Assembly (NCBI GenBank): GCA_036703985.1
Contig: DATNQN010000022.1
Span: forward strand, 62,001 to 126,000
Length of the DNA stretch: 64,000 nt
Reading direction: 5' to 3'
Source of the DNA: Leptolyngbyaceae cyanobacterium
GTDB taxonomy: Bacteria; Cyanobacteriota; Cyanobacteriia; Cyanobacteriales; Aerosakkonemataceae
The notes under the pieces: model-generated
What the model was told of the DNA's origin: nothing
What the model saw: only the letters and a program-made list of their open reading frames with translations
Database searches by the model: none
Shown here: positions 28,134-38,114 of the stretch, in pieces
Numbering within the stretch: position 1 is the first letter of the stretch
Layout: every line of letters starts with the position of its first letter
Made by a program: the position numbers and the translations under genes

Positions 28134-28409
28134 ACATACCTTTTTATCTGATCGCGAGGATAGAAAGCGATCGCTCTTTTTTTGTTTATAGAGGTCTTCT
28201 CTGCGCCAGTCTCGTCCTACCGGTAAATAATTGCGGTTTTTGATGCTGTTGATAAACTGTTTTTCTGCTTCCCAAAGAGCAATGTTTGTTTGGGAAGCAG
28301 GTATAGAACTGATATGTAGATCGATCGCTTGACGAATAATTTCCGCTTCGCTAATACTTGCTTGTTGTGCGATCGCCTCTTTACTTACTTCACTTTTTTG
28401 GTGTATCAT
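28110..28409 (-). pseudogene. Ribbon-helix-helix antitoxin-like remnant
   Basis: The 99-codon frame has a helix-turn-helix part typical of CopG/VapB-type antitoxins (EAIAQQASISEAEIIRQAID) and the usual antitoxin tail (PVGRDWRREDLYKQ). The N-terminal DNA-binding strand is missing: an in-frame stop sits directly before the ATG. The C-terminus runs on for about 20 odd residues (FLSSRSDKKVCLLYPFCC) into the STAS gene, which it overlaps by 24 bp. No toxin gene lies downstream. It is probably a decayed solo antitoxin, though it could still be expressed. Confidence 0.45.
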
Positions 28410-28695
28410 TCAAATAATAGAAATATAATCAAAGTTAATTATTAAATGATAGTTTTTCCTCATCAACATTAGCATATCCTAAAAAAATAAAGCCTGTCAA
28501 TAGGTTCTTCCCCTAAGTTTAGGTTGAGGCATTTTCTAACTTTTATCTTTTATGAATGACTTTTAAAATCGAGTATATATGAGCGCACATTTTCCCATTC
28601 TTTTAGGATACATCAAATTATGAAAAAATGCAAGAGCGATCGCACTCTTAAAAAAAATACGATCGCACTTTTCACTCACTCTTAAATCACCGGAA

Positions 28696-29670
<975 letters not shown>

Positions 29671-30750
29671 CTACTCCATCACCGTAGCTGCATCTTGACG
29701 GATAGTAGCAATATCGCGGGCAAATTTCTCTCCCTTACCATCAGGTAAAGTCAATCCCAATCTTTGCAAATCTGCTTCCACCATCAATCCAACTAACTCT
29801 GGAAACGTAACAGAAGGTTCCCATCCTAACTTTTGTTTTGCCTTAGTCGGGTCGCCAATCAACAACTCAACCTCAGCTGGGCGCAGATAGCGCTCATCAA
29901 ACTCCACGTAATCCTGCCAATTTAAATTGACATAACCAAAAGCCAAATCCAAAAATTCTCGAATCGAGTAAGTTTCACCAGTTGCAATCACGTAATCATC
30001 TGGCTGCTCTTGTTGTAGCATCAGCCACATTGCTCTCACGTAATCTTTCGCATAGCCCCAGTCTCGCTTAGAATCTAGATTACCCAAGTAAGTTTTTTTC
30101 TGTTTGCCAGCAACAATTCTGGCTACCGCTCGCGTAATCTTGCGCGTCACGAAAGTTTCTCCACGACGCGGACTTTCATGGTTAAATAATATACCATTAC
30201 AAGCAAACAAACCGTAAGATTCCCGATAATTCACAGTTTGCCAGTGACCGTAAACCTTGGCACAAGCATATGGACTGCGCGGATAAAACGGCGTCGTTTC
30301 CTTCTGAGGAATTTCCTGCACTTTCCCGAACATCTCAGAAGAACCCGCTTGATAGTAGCGCACTTCAATACCCGTGCGTTGCTGGTAATCGCGAATAGCT
30401 TCCAGTAAACGCAATACACCCATCGCCACTGTATCCACGGTGTACTCCGGCGAGTCAAAGCTAACTCTAACGTGAGATTGCGCCCCCAGGTTATAAATTT
30501 CTACTGGCTTAACTTCTTCTAAAATTCGGCGTAAGGTTACACCTTCAGTTAAATCACCGTAATGCAGAAACAACCGTGCTTCTGGATTATGAGGGTCTAC
30601 ATATATATGATCTATACGGTCTGTATTAAACGTAGAAGTCCGGCGGATAATCCCATGAACTTCATACCCTTGTTCGAGCAAAAACTCACTCAAGTAAGAA
30701 CCATCTTGACCAGTAATACCCGTGAGTAGCGCTCGCTTCCGTTCCGTCAT
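29671..30750 (-). CDS. gmd: GDP-mannose 4,6-dehydratase
   Basis: Makes GDP-4-keto-6-deoxy-D-mannose from GDP-mannose, the first step to GDP-L-fucose. The 359-residue protein shows the NADP loop [11 protein letters not shown], the [11 protein letters not shown] segment, catalytic SEMFG and YACAKVYGH (YxxxK), and substrate loop [16 protein letters not shown]. It forms a two-gene operon with fcl, 30 bp downstream. Confidence 0.97.
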   Translation of the reverse strand: MTERKRALLTGITGQDGSYLSEFLLEQGYEVHGIIRRTSTFNTDRIDHIYVDPHNPEARLFLHYGDLTEGVTLRRILEEVKPVEIYNLGAQSHVRVSFDSPEYTVDTVAMGVLRLLEAIRDYQQRTGIEVRYYQAGSSEMFGKVQEIPQKETTPFYPRSPYACAKVYGHWQTVNYRESYGLFACNGILFNHESPRRGETFVTRKITRAVARIVAGKQKKTYLGNLDSKRDWGYAKDYVRAMWLMLQQEQPDDYVIATGETYSIREFLDLAFGYVNLNWQDYVEFDERYLRPAEVELLIGDPTKAKQKLGWEPSVTFPELVGLMVEADLQRLGLTLPDGKGEKFARDIATIRQDAATVME

Positions 30751-31089
30751 CTTTCCAATTCCTTAATAGTTTTTGAATTACAATACAGCTTTTGCAGGGG
30801 TTGCCTTATTTATGACTAGATAGCAAACTGGGAAATTTTCGCTCCCACGAAGACTACCACTTACCACCTGCGTCTGTTTTAATATCATGTCCGTTCAGTT
30901 GACTAGAATAAAAATTCCCCCGTGTTAGGAAAATCAGTCTTAACTAAGGGTATTCCATCGGACAAGATATAACCCCTGATGTTTTGGCTCTCTTCTCGCT
31001 AAACGCGATAGAAAGCTTGTTGTTAATCCTTACCTAAGTTAACCCAAACTTTAACCACAAGTAACAAGAAAATATATATTTTTTGCAAA
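30751..31089. other. Intergenic region without a recognised gene
   Basis: The sequence upstream of gmd has stops in all frames. It presumably contains the gmd-fcl promoter near 30760-30850. No clear box pair or hairpin was found. Confidence 0.4.
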
Positions 31090-31375
31090 GAATCAACGTG
31101 AAGTACCGCGAGTGAAGCGTAGCGGTACTTGTGGCTGACTGCTCCGAACCAGTAACCAGGCTCGTACAAGCGTCTTTCAACTAGCTGGTCAGGTGTAGAT
31201 TTCCCTTCTTACAAGGGTATTTTCGACGAAAAAAAACAGCATCAAGTTGAGGGCAGCATTAATATCTCTGTCCTAAATTTTTGAACGTTAAGGACATCAA
31301 CGCTCACGAATAATCAGGGTTAAATCTTTCTTGATGCAACCACAATTAGAGCATCGTTTAAAACTGGGAAAGCTC
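31090..31375 (-). pseudogene. Decayed tnpB C-terminus with right-end hairpin (IS605/IS1341 type)
   Basis: Read on the minus strand the region translates in pieces to the TnpB zinc-finger and last RuvC motif: FKRCSNCGCIKKDLTL, a disrupted CP..., then DRDINAALNL, with in-frame stops. It is followed by the hairpin AAGTACCGC / GCGGTACTT (31101-31130) and TTGAT at 31096-31092, the kind of sequence that ends IS605-type elements. The first two thirds of the gene are gone. This is a dead mobile element. Confidence 0.7.
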
Positions 31376-31479
31376 TATCTACATGGTGAATTTCACACTT
31401 GTTAATATCCTCTATGTACCACAGGGAACTCACAAAATTACCCTAGTTAATTATCTCCCTTTTTACTATCAAAATGTGA

Positions 31480-31520
31480 AAGTGCTGAGAATGAATTAAA
31501 CAATTCAGGACTCAGCACTT
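31480..31520 (-). terminator. Hairpin downstream of the sugar transferase gene
   Basis: AAGTGCTGAG and CTCAGCACTT pair, with an inner GAATT / AATTC stem. It lies 89 nt after the stop codon of the gene ending at 31609. On the minus strand it is followed by TTTC and a T-rich stretch, so it is a plausible terminator. Confidence 0.5.
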
Positions 31521-31608
31521 AGTGTGATAGAAGAGGTGTTTTTTCCTCATTCTCTATTTAAATATCAATTCTCGCTGTTTTGTTTGATATTGCAAAGCAT
31601 ATTATCTG

Positions 31609-32340
31609 TCAATATGCTCCATTATTTTTCGGAAAAATAACTACCCCAATAGTTTTGAAAACTATCATCAAATCCAACCATATATTACGAAAATTGACAT
31701 AGTAAACATCAATTTTGACTCGGCGTTCGTAGGGTATATCATTTCGTCCGGAAACTTGCCACAATCCCGTAATTCCAGGAGAAAGAGTGAGGATTTTATC
31801 AATATGGCGACCGTACATAAACAGTTCTTCTGCCACTAGCGGGCGAGGGCCGACAACGCTCATATCTCCCATTAAAACATTCCAGAATTGAGGAAATTCG
31901 TCTAGACTAGTCATGCGTAAAAATCGACCGATCCAAGTAATTCGGGGGTCGTTTTTTAGCTTAAAATTGTCAGCGAATTCTTGGCGCAGTTCTGGAGATG
32001 TCGCGATGATTTCTTGGAGGATTTCATCAGCATTAGTAACCATTGTCCTGAATTTAATACAGCCAAAAGGCTGGTAGTTTTTCCCAATTCGTTGCTGTAC
32101 ATAAAAAATTGGGCCAGGAGAACTGACCGCAATGAGTAAAGCTAGTATCAGGTATACCGGGGAAAATAGGATCAAGACTAACAAGGAGAACACAACGTCA
32201 AATACTCGTTTGGCAAAGTCTCTGTTGAGAACTAAACCAGGCAGACTGGTTTTTTTGCCCGTGAGTACTCGCCGTTGCAAACCTCGCTTTCTGGACGCCC
32301 GCAACACAGTGCGGTCGAACAAAGGGCTTTCGGCTGTCAT
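31609..32340 (-). CDS. Polyprenyl-phosphate sugar-1-phosphate transferase (exopolysaccharide initiation)
   Basis: The enzyme moves a sugar-1-phosphate from a nucleotide sugar to the lipid carrier at the inner membrane, the first step of a repeat unit. 243 residues, with only the C-terminal catalytic module of the WbaP/WcaJ type. One membrane re-entrant helix (KRVFDVVFSLLVLILFSPVY) is followed by PGPIFYVQQRIG, KFRTM, DEFPQFWNVLMGDMSVVGPRPL and GITGLWQVSGR. AAGGAG lies just upstream of the ATG. It neighbours a GT4 gene and the GDP-fucose genes, suggesting a surface-polysaccharide locus. Confidence 0.93.
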   Translation of the reverse strand: MTAESPLFDRTVLRASRKRGLQRRVLTGKKTSLPGLVLNRDFAKRVFDVVFSLLVLILFSPVYLILALLIAVSSPGPIFYVQQRIGKNYQPFGCIKFRTMVTNADEILQEIIATSPELRQEFADNFKLKNDPRITWIGRFLRMTSLDEFPQFWNVLMGDMSVVGPRPLVAEELFMYGRHIDKILTLSPGITGLWQVSGRNDIPYERRVKIDVYYVNFRNIWLDLMIVFKTIGVVIFPKNNGAY

Positions 32341-32455
32341 TTCACTCCTTAAACTATTTCACACCACACACAGTCCACATGATAAAGCCTGAAGACGCTT
32401 TCAGAGGAGTAAATCGCAACAAATAGGGATGGGACAACATACAAAAGAGGGCGCG

Positions 32456-32525
32456 ATACCAAATCCGCTTCAATTACTCCCATTATTTTTGGGGGAAAAG
32501 GGGGTAGTAGACCCGGATTTGGTAT
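32456..32525. repeat. MITE-like element with 12-bp perfect terminal inverted repeats
   Basis: ATACCAAATCCG (32456-32467) is matched by CGGATTTGGTAT (32514-32525) around a 46-bp GC/purine-biased centre. It lies between the GT4 and sugar transferase genes. No target duplication is obvious. It resembles short non-autonomous insertion sequences of cyanobacteria. Confidence 0.55.
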
Positions 32526-32563
32526 GAGGGGGTAAAAGGGTGAAAATACAATTTCTATGCGCC

Positions 32564-33706
32564 CTATTTTCGGATTTTGAATCTACGATAGCAGCGATCG
32601 ACAAAAGCTAAATAGCGCTTCTCAAAAATTGTCGGCGCAAATTTAGCAGCTTGCGATCGCGCTATCTCTGGATTAAAAGTTTTTTCATAAATCTCAAACG
32701 TCTTGACCGCTTCCACTATATCTAGTTCCGACTGCGCCCCAAAAAATAAACCAGTACCGGTATCCGGATACTCCCGGATATCTCGCACCGTTTCCAAAGC
32801 ACCCCCTGCACCATAAGCAATTACAGGTGTCCCGCAGGCTTGCGCTTCCAGTAGTGCAATCCCAAAATCTTCACAAGCCCCGTAAACAAAAGCTTTCGCT
32901 TGGGCCATGTACTGCTCCACCACCGCATTTGGCTGCTGACCTAATATTTGTACGTTGTCGCCAGCTAATTGGCGGAGTTCTTTCAATTCTGGCCCAGTGC
33001 CGATCACCACTAAAGGGCGTCCTAACTGATTGAAAGCTTTGACGATTAACGATACTTTTTTGTAGCTCACCAAGCGAGAAACCGTCAAGTAAAAATCTTG
33101 TTTCTTCGCTTGAAAGGTAAATCGATCGATATTGACTGGTGGATAAATTACCTCTGCACGACGGCGGTAGCAGCGCCAAATTCGCTTCGCCGTATGTTGA
33201 GAATTGGCAATGAAATAATCAACTCGATTTGCCGATAGCATATCCCACTGGCGCAATCTATGCAGCAAGTAGCGGGTAAGAATACCCTGAACGCCTCGTC
33301 CCATTCGGCTGCTATTCAAATAATCAAAAGTCAAGTCCCAAGCAAACCGCATGGGAGAATGACAATAACAGATATGTAACTGTTGGGGAGTGGTAATTAC
33401 TGCTTTGGCGACAGTATGAGAAGAAGAGAGAATGATGTCATATTCTCTTAAATCTAGCTGTTCGATCGCCAGTGGTAAAAAGGGTAAGTACTTTTGGACG
33501 CCGTTACGAGCAAACGGAAAGTTTTGTAGAAAAGTCGTACCGATCCGTCGCTTAAATAAATAACTTTCCGGATTAGTCGATTCAAAATCAATCAGGGCAT
33601 AAAGATCCGCATCGATATGCTGCAAGATTTCCCTGACGACTAATTCCGAACCGCCAGTCGCTTTTGGCGTCAACCATTCATGGACAAGGGCGTATTTCAA
33701 TCCCAC
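32564..33706 (-). CDS. Glycosyltransferase family 4
   Basis: A 380-residue GT-B enzyme that retains the sugar anomer. The N-terminal acceptor domain starts KYALVHEWLTPKATGGSELV. The nucleotide-sugar domain has LVVIGTGPELKEL and the E-x7-E motif EDFGIALLEAQACGTPVIAYGAGGALE. The start codon is GTG. It is probably co-transcribed with the sugar transferase 223 bp downstream, the gap being occupied by the MITE-like repeat. Sugar specificity is not evident. Confidence 0.92.
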   Translation of the reverse strand: MGLKYALVHEWLTPKATGGSELVVREILQHIDADLYALIDFESTNPESYLFKRRIGTTFLQNFPFARNGVQKYLPFLPLAIEQLDLREYDIILSSSHTVAKAVITTPQQLHICYCHSPMRFAWDLTFDYLNSSRMGRGVQGILTRYLLHRLRQWDMLSANRVDYFIANSQHTAKRIWRCYRRRAEVIYPPVNIDRFTFQAKKQDFYLTVSRLVSYKKVSLIVKAFNQLGRPLVVIGTGPELKELRQLAGDNVQILGQQPNAVVEQYMAQAKAFVYGACEDFGIALLEAQACGTPVIAYGAGGALETVRDIREYPDTGTGLFFGAQSELDIVEAVKTFEIYEKTFNPEIARSQAAKFAPTIFEKRYLAFVDRCYRRFKIRK

Positions 33707-33802
33707 ACTACACTTAAGTCTATTTCTAGAGATCTTCTAAGATTAAGAGCTTAACCTAATTTTGAGTAATTTTAGGATTTCCCACCGATTTAAACGCGAT
33801 CG

Positions 33803-33835
33803 AAAAAAGCTGAGGATTAAATCCTCAGCTTTTTT
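33803..33835. terminator. Bidirectional rho-independent terminator
   Basis: AAAAAAGCTGAGGAT and ATCCTCAGCTTTTTT form a perfect 15-bp inverted repeat with a 3-nt centre. It has As on one side and Ts on the other. It lies about 225 nt after the RRM gene (minus strand) and insulates it from the GT4 gene. The rest of the 33707-34059 gap shows no gene. Confidence 0.8.
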
Positions 33836-34059
33836 GAAAAGGTAGGTGTCAATCTACCTTTAACTGGTTTTGCGAGCCAGACAATTAAACGAGCAACTTC
33901 GCTAATTCCCTGAACTTATAATTGCACGGGAAAATTTTACTTTCAGAGAAAGCACCCAATAGCAGTTTGGAGGAAACTTCCAGTTTTAGCCTGCACTGTA
34001 AACTAACAAATTCTTAGCTCTTAAAAATCCCTTCTTCTTTCGCGATTTAGGGTAATATC

Positions 34060-34554
34060 TTAAGAATTTGTAGCTTGTGCAGCCAACATCTGCTTCAGTT
34101 TTTCTAACTCATGAGCCCAACGGGGATCTGGTTGAATAGCATCGGAAGAATGCTGAGTGCCGGTGTTCGCAGCGCTCCCCGAACGGTTTTTCTTCTTATT
34201 ACGACGCTTTTCTCCAGTGTGAGAAGGGCTGCTACTGGGTGCCTTGTTGCTATTAGCTACCTGTTGAGGTGGTGCTTCCTCTTCAGAACCTTGTTGACCT
34301 TTCGCACGAGGCAATGCCTTTTCAATTTTTAGGGCATTGTCTTTAAAAACGTAACCGTTGAACTTTTCAATGAATTGATCGGCTTGTTCGTCATTTTGAA
34401 CCGTAACGAAACCAAAACCGCGACACTTGCCAGTTTTACGGTCTTTGATTACTTTGGTGGAGATAGTTTCACCTTCTTGGGCGAAAACTGTTTGTAACTC
34501 CTGCCGATCGATTTCCTCTTTAGGCAAATTGCCTACATACAGACGAATAGACAT
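34060..34554 (-). CDS. RNA-binding protein with one RRM (cyanobacterial Rbp)
   Basis: The RRM occupies the first 85 residues: RNP2 is LYVGNLP and RNP1 is RGFGFVTV. The tail is long, polar and low in complexity (GEKRRNKKKNRSGSAANTG, then a helix HELEKLKQMLAA). Such proteins are often cold-induced and bind mRNA in cyanobacteria. The ATG at 34554 is taken because GGAGGAA sits 8 nt upstream and the protein then begins MSIRLYVG; a further ATG at 34581 would place that site inside the gene. The tail is longer than in glycine-rich Rbps. Confidence 0.92.
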   Translation of the reverse strand: MSIRLYVGNLPKEEIDRQELQTVFAQEGETISTKVIKDRKTGKCRGFGFVTVQNDEQADQFIEKFNGYVFKDNALKIEKALPRAKGQQGSEEEAPPQQVANSNKAPSSSPSHTGEKRRNKKKNRSGSAANTGTQHSSDAIQPDPRWAHELEKLKQMLAAQATNS

Positions 34555-35205
34555 AGAAGATTCCTCCAGACTTTGATTCAAAAAAACTTCTTCCCCAGCG
34601 CTCCTTGCACGTTAGCTGAGGAGAAACTGGATTGATGAACGATAAAAGCAACCAATTGTTGTGTCCTCTGACCAATTACTACCAAACAGCTTACTGCAAG
34701 AAAAAACGCTCTCTTAATTACGGTGCCCAAGATTTTACACCTAACTTTAAGGCATAACAGTTTATTTTAAGCCAATGAAAGTCCGGTGTTTTACTCTTAT
34801 CTTGCTTGAGAAGAAATGTTGACGCCATACATTAAGGTATCACGGCCTTGGGCAGGGAACCAGTTCTCAGGATAGATTTCAGCTTTGACCTATATCTGTC
34901 ACAGGTGGAATGCAGCCTTTTTGGACTGAAGTCCTTTTTTATAGGTATCGCTTCAAATTGTACGACAAGGCTCGGGATTTTTGGTCACTAGTAAACAAAA
35001 ACCAGCCGGTGGCTTTGGCTGGTCGAGCTTGCTGTGTTGGGAGGAGGAAATTCTATAAAACTCTCCTAGCTTTGAAAAACCAGGATTGTCGAACTTCAAC
35101 AAACTGATAATTTGAAAAGTCTGCTTTTTGCTTTACCTGGAACCAGAAGGTTATGTAAATAAATGTAACACTTTGAGAAAAAAGTCGCAACTTTTCTTTA
35201 CATAA
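34555..35205. other. Intergenic region between the RRM and M48-like genes
   Basis: It holds the upstream sequence of the RRM gene (likely with a long leader), a fragment of repeat family A (34917-34940, TTTTTTGGACTGAAGTCCTT) and a terminator (34996-35023). A 65-codon plus-strand frame at 34910-35107 runs across the repeat fragment and the terminator and is not considered a gene. Confidence 0.5.
34996..35023 (-). terminator. Rho-independent terminator (minus strand)
   Basis: On the minus strand ACCAGCC pairs with GGCTGGT around a 9-nt loop and is followed by TTTTTG. It lies about 180 nt after the stop of the M48-like gene and is the likely end of that transcript. Confidence 0.65.
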
Positions 35206-37749
35206 CTAGAGGTCGCCTCGGAAAATGATATATACTCCGGCAAAAGCAGCGGCAAAGGCTAACAGGGTAGACCAAATCGGGTGTCCGCTTTGAATAGTTT
35301 TGCCACCTTGGGTACGTATAGTCTCGACATCGATCCAGGGAGTAGCGCCTCGACGAAACCAACCCGTGAGCGCGATCGAACGATTGACTAGTTCTGCCGG
35401 ACGCGGAGAACCGATTAACAGATTGCCTAACGGCCCCAACCAGGAGAAGTAGTGTAATTTCACCAAACCAGAGGCGGTTTGTAAAATTAAGTCTTGGCAA
35501 AGCCAGTTACTAATGCCGGAACGCCCTAAGAGTTTGCCTTGCAAACGAACCGGGTGACTATCTAAGGGTAAAGCTGCCGGATCGGTTAATAAATCTGCTA
35601 AAGTCGGTTCATCTCGAACCGTAGATGGTTTGATATCGGGAAAGAAGAGATTGATCCTTAACAAGATTCCGATACCGATACCTATTAATAAGCAGCCATG
35701 TAAAATTGCCCGATCGCCCCACATCCAATCCAACAGTACTTGCCGAATTTTCAGTAAAATGCTGATTCCACCAATTCCCCACAAAATTCCGCCTAGAATT
35801 AAGCCTAGCAGAATGCCCAAATAAGGAGCAGCTTGCAGAAATAATCTTCCATTGTCAGGTTTTAATGAATTTTTGGGTGGGAAGTTTAACTCTGTTTCTA
35901 TTTTCCAATAACGCCCGTAGCTGCTTAGTATTTGGATGCGTTCTCCCATTAAGGGATGAGAATTATCGATCGTCAGCCAGCGACGGTGAGGGTTGAGATA
36001 ATCCCAAGCTAAAATCGGTTCGAGGGGAGTATGAGAATATAAGCTACCTAAGCTAATTGCTTGTCGATATCCCACGGGTGATAATACCTCGAAGCCTTCT
36101 AGCAAATAACTGGTTTTTCCTTGTTTTTCTACATCTTTGGCCATCCCGATCGCGATTTTCAGTAACGCGCGGGTAAGTCCGTTGGGGTTACCAGTAATTT
36201 CGCAGGACAAGCGATCGCTGTAGTAAATTCTCGCCCTAGACAACCACAACAGCAGGCAGCGCAATAGCCAATACAATCCATAGAAAAAAACCGCGATCGC
36301 AGCTGTAATAAATTTTAAAACCTGATTTGACCATCGATCTCCTAACTGAGATATTCTTTGGTAAAAAATATAAGGGATTTGGGCAATTAATAATCCAAAA
36401 GACATCACTACGAAATCCCTATGGACGATATGGCCTAATTCAGCGGCATACACAGCAGCAATTTCATCATCTGCTAACTGCTCCAATAAACCTTGCGTTA
36501 CCACTATCCGCGCATTTCGAGGTAGATTTCCATAAGTGAAAGCTATTGGTACAGAATTCGGTATTAGCCATAAAGTAGGCAGAGGTAAACGTCTTTCACG
36601 GGTAAAACGTTGCAATACTCTTGCTGCTTCCGGGCTGCGTGCAGTTAAATTTTCAAGGCTCAATGGCTTTAGACCGTAGTAAGCTTTTAAAAGCCCGTCC
36701 ATTAACCAAGGAAGCGACAAAATTAACCCTATTAATAAAAGCCATGCTATCAATGGAGCCCATCGACTTGGGTCGTTATAATCATCTTCATTTGGGTAAG
36801 AAAGTTGTAAGTTAACTAATATTTCTGCAACTTTATTAATGGCGAATTTGACGATGGAAACGATTGCCCAATGCACGGTAATCAGTAGAGCGATCGCGCT
36901 GACAGCTTGCACTCCCCATAGTTGAGATAAGTCGAAATGAAAACCTATTTTGTTGGGTAAGTTTTGCCATTTATTTGCTCTTCCCGCTTGCTTCCATTCA
37001 GCTTGATAAGCTGAAGTTTCGTTTGGTCGTTCATCGGTTGGCATCTGCCAGGAATTGACGGGATTATTCAATTTTTGAACTGAACGAGCGGGGATAGTAC
37101 TAGATGGTTTGTTCTGTGAGCTTGCTGAAGATTGCGGTCTCGGAATCTGCGTTTGAGAAGATGAACTTTGAAGACCAGTATTTTCTGTGTTAGGAATGTT
37201 ATTAGATTTGGCTTGTTCTCTTTTTGCTTGACTTGGAGATGAAGTGTCAAAAGGAGTAAATCCAGATGAGTTTGTAGTTGAACTGATGTCTGTGATGTTT
37301 CCCTTTTTAGGAGGAAATAATGTCGGGGTAGACGAACTAATGGGTATTTTAGGGCGAGATGAAGTTTGCTCTGTCGGATTTAAAGGAACGAATCCGGTAT
37401 CGGAAATGCCTTCACTCAATGATTCAAATTGATCGGGATAGCGTTCTTTTAAACTAGTTAAATTGCGAACAGCCCATTCTTTGACTTGAGAATTAGGGTT
37501 ATTGCTCAATTCCTTTGCTAGCGCGATCGCTTTTTCTCCATCACCGATGCGATCGTAAGCAACGGTTAATCCCATTTGAGCTTGCACGATCGCTTTTTCG
37601 CTCAGTTCGTTTTCACAAACAGCCTCTAGATTTGCGATCGCCTCTTGGTAGTTTCCCTGCTTTACCGCCGCTAAACCAGCTTTTAAAGTAGAATTTACCC
37701 CATTTCTGCCTTTTTCGCCTTTCTCTGAGGGGTCGGGAATTAAGTTCAT
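35206..37749 (-). CDS. TPR and M48 peptidase-like membrane protein, metal site degenerate
   Basis: 847 residues from the ATG with GGGAGGA 5 nt upstream; an earlier in-frame ATG at 37806 is less likely. Order: short TPR-like region (15-110), long disordered Ser/Pro/Gln-rich linker (110-280), two membrane helices (about 300 and 350), M48-like domain (about 385-600), more membrane helices, and a C-terminal soluble domain. The peptidase motif HExxH reads AELGH (in YAAELGHIVHRD). The downstream glutamate of the usual EYxAD motif is replaced (RIYYSDRL). Two of three zinc ligands appear lost, so it is probably a pseudoprotease. Confidence 0.85.
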   Translation of the reverse strand: MNLIPDPSEKGEKGRNGVNSTLKAGLAAVKQGNYQEAIANLEAVCENELSEKAIVQAQMGLTVAYDRIGDGEKAIALAKELSNNPNSQVKEWAVRNLTSLKERYPDQFESLSEGISDTGFVPLNPTEQTSSRPKIPISSSTPTLFPPKKGNITDISSTTNSSGFTPFDTSSPSQAKREQAKSNNIPNTENTGLQSSSSQTQIPRPQSSASSQNKPSSTIPARSVQKLNNPVNSWQMPTDERPNETSAYQAEWKQAGRANKWQNLPNKIGFHFDLSQLWGVQAVSAIALLITVHWAIVSIVKFAINKVAEILVNLQLSYPNEDDYNDPSRWAPLIAWLLLIGLILSLPWLMDGLLKAYYGLKPLSLENLTARSPEAARVLQRFTRERRLPLPTLWLIPNSVPIAFTYGNLPRNARIVVTQGLLEQLADDEIAAVYAAELGHIVHRDFVVMSFGLLIAQIPYIFYQRISQLGDRWSNQVLKFITAAIAVFFYGLYWLLRCLLLWLSRARIYYSDRLSCEITGNPNGLTRALLKIAIGMAKDVEKQGKTSYLLEGFEVLSPVGYRQAISLGSLYSHTPLEPILAWDYLNPHRRWLTIDNSHPLMGERIQILSSYGRYWKIETELNFPPKNSLKPDNGRLFLQAAPYLGILLGLILGGILWGIGGISILLKIRQVLLDWMWGDRAILHGCLLIGIGIGILLRINLFFPDIKPSTVRDEPTLADLLTDPAALPLDSHPVRLQGKLLGRSGISNWLCQDLILQTASGLVKLHYFSWLGPLGNLLIGSPRPAELVNRSIALTGWFRRGATPWIDVETIRTQGGKTIQSGHPIWSTLLAFAAAFAGVYIIFRGDL

Positions 37750-37955
37750 ATTCCTCCCTTGCCTTAGCTTACTGTCATAAAGATAACTTACCAGAAGTAA
37801 ACACAAGCTAAGAGTTTATTTTTATTCAGTATTACTGGTAGCTTTTCTTACTTTATATATTGCTATTTGTATTTAGTTGTAATAGAATAATCAATCAAAA
37901 ATTTACTTTTGATTAACATTTTTATAGTAAATTTTAGTTACGTGAAAGACAACTT

Positions 37956-37992
37956 AAAAACCCGGTTTCTTCAAGAAACCGGGTTTCTTTTT
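37956..37992. terminator. Palindromic repeat family B, copy 2; also a terminator for the PEP-CTERM gene
   Basis: AAACCCGGTTTCTT and AAGAAACCGGGTTT are perfectly complementary around a single C. The palindrome is flanked by As and Ts on both sides, so it can terminate in either direction. It lies about 120 nt after the stop of the PEP-CTERM gene. The same motif is in the pflB-pflA gap. The rest of 37750-38114 is AT-rich with no gene. Confidence 0.75.
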
Positions 37993-38114
37993 AGCACGTA
38001 GAAATCGCTGCATCGCATTTTCTCTTCTTCTAATCCAAACATTAACAGCAACAGCACAATATTTAGCAAAACTCAAGCGGAAGTAAATGCGATCGCACTT
38101 TCAAATTAGCTGAT

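Noticed and set aside
34910-35107. 65-codon plus-strand frame
   Set aside because: It crosses a dispersed repeat fragment and a minus-strand terminator, has no ribosome binding site and no protein-like pattern.
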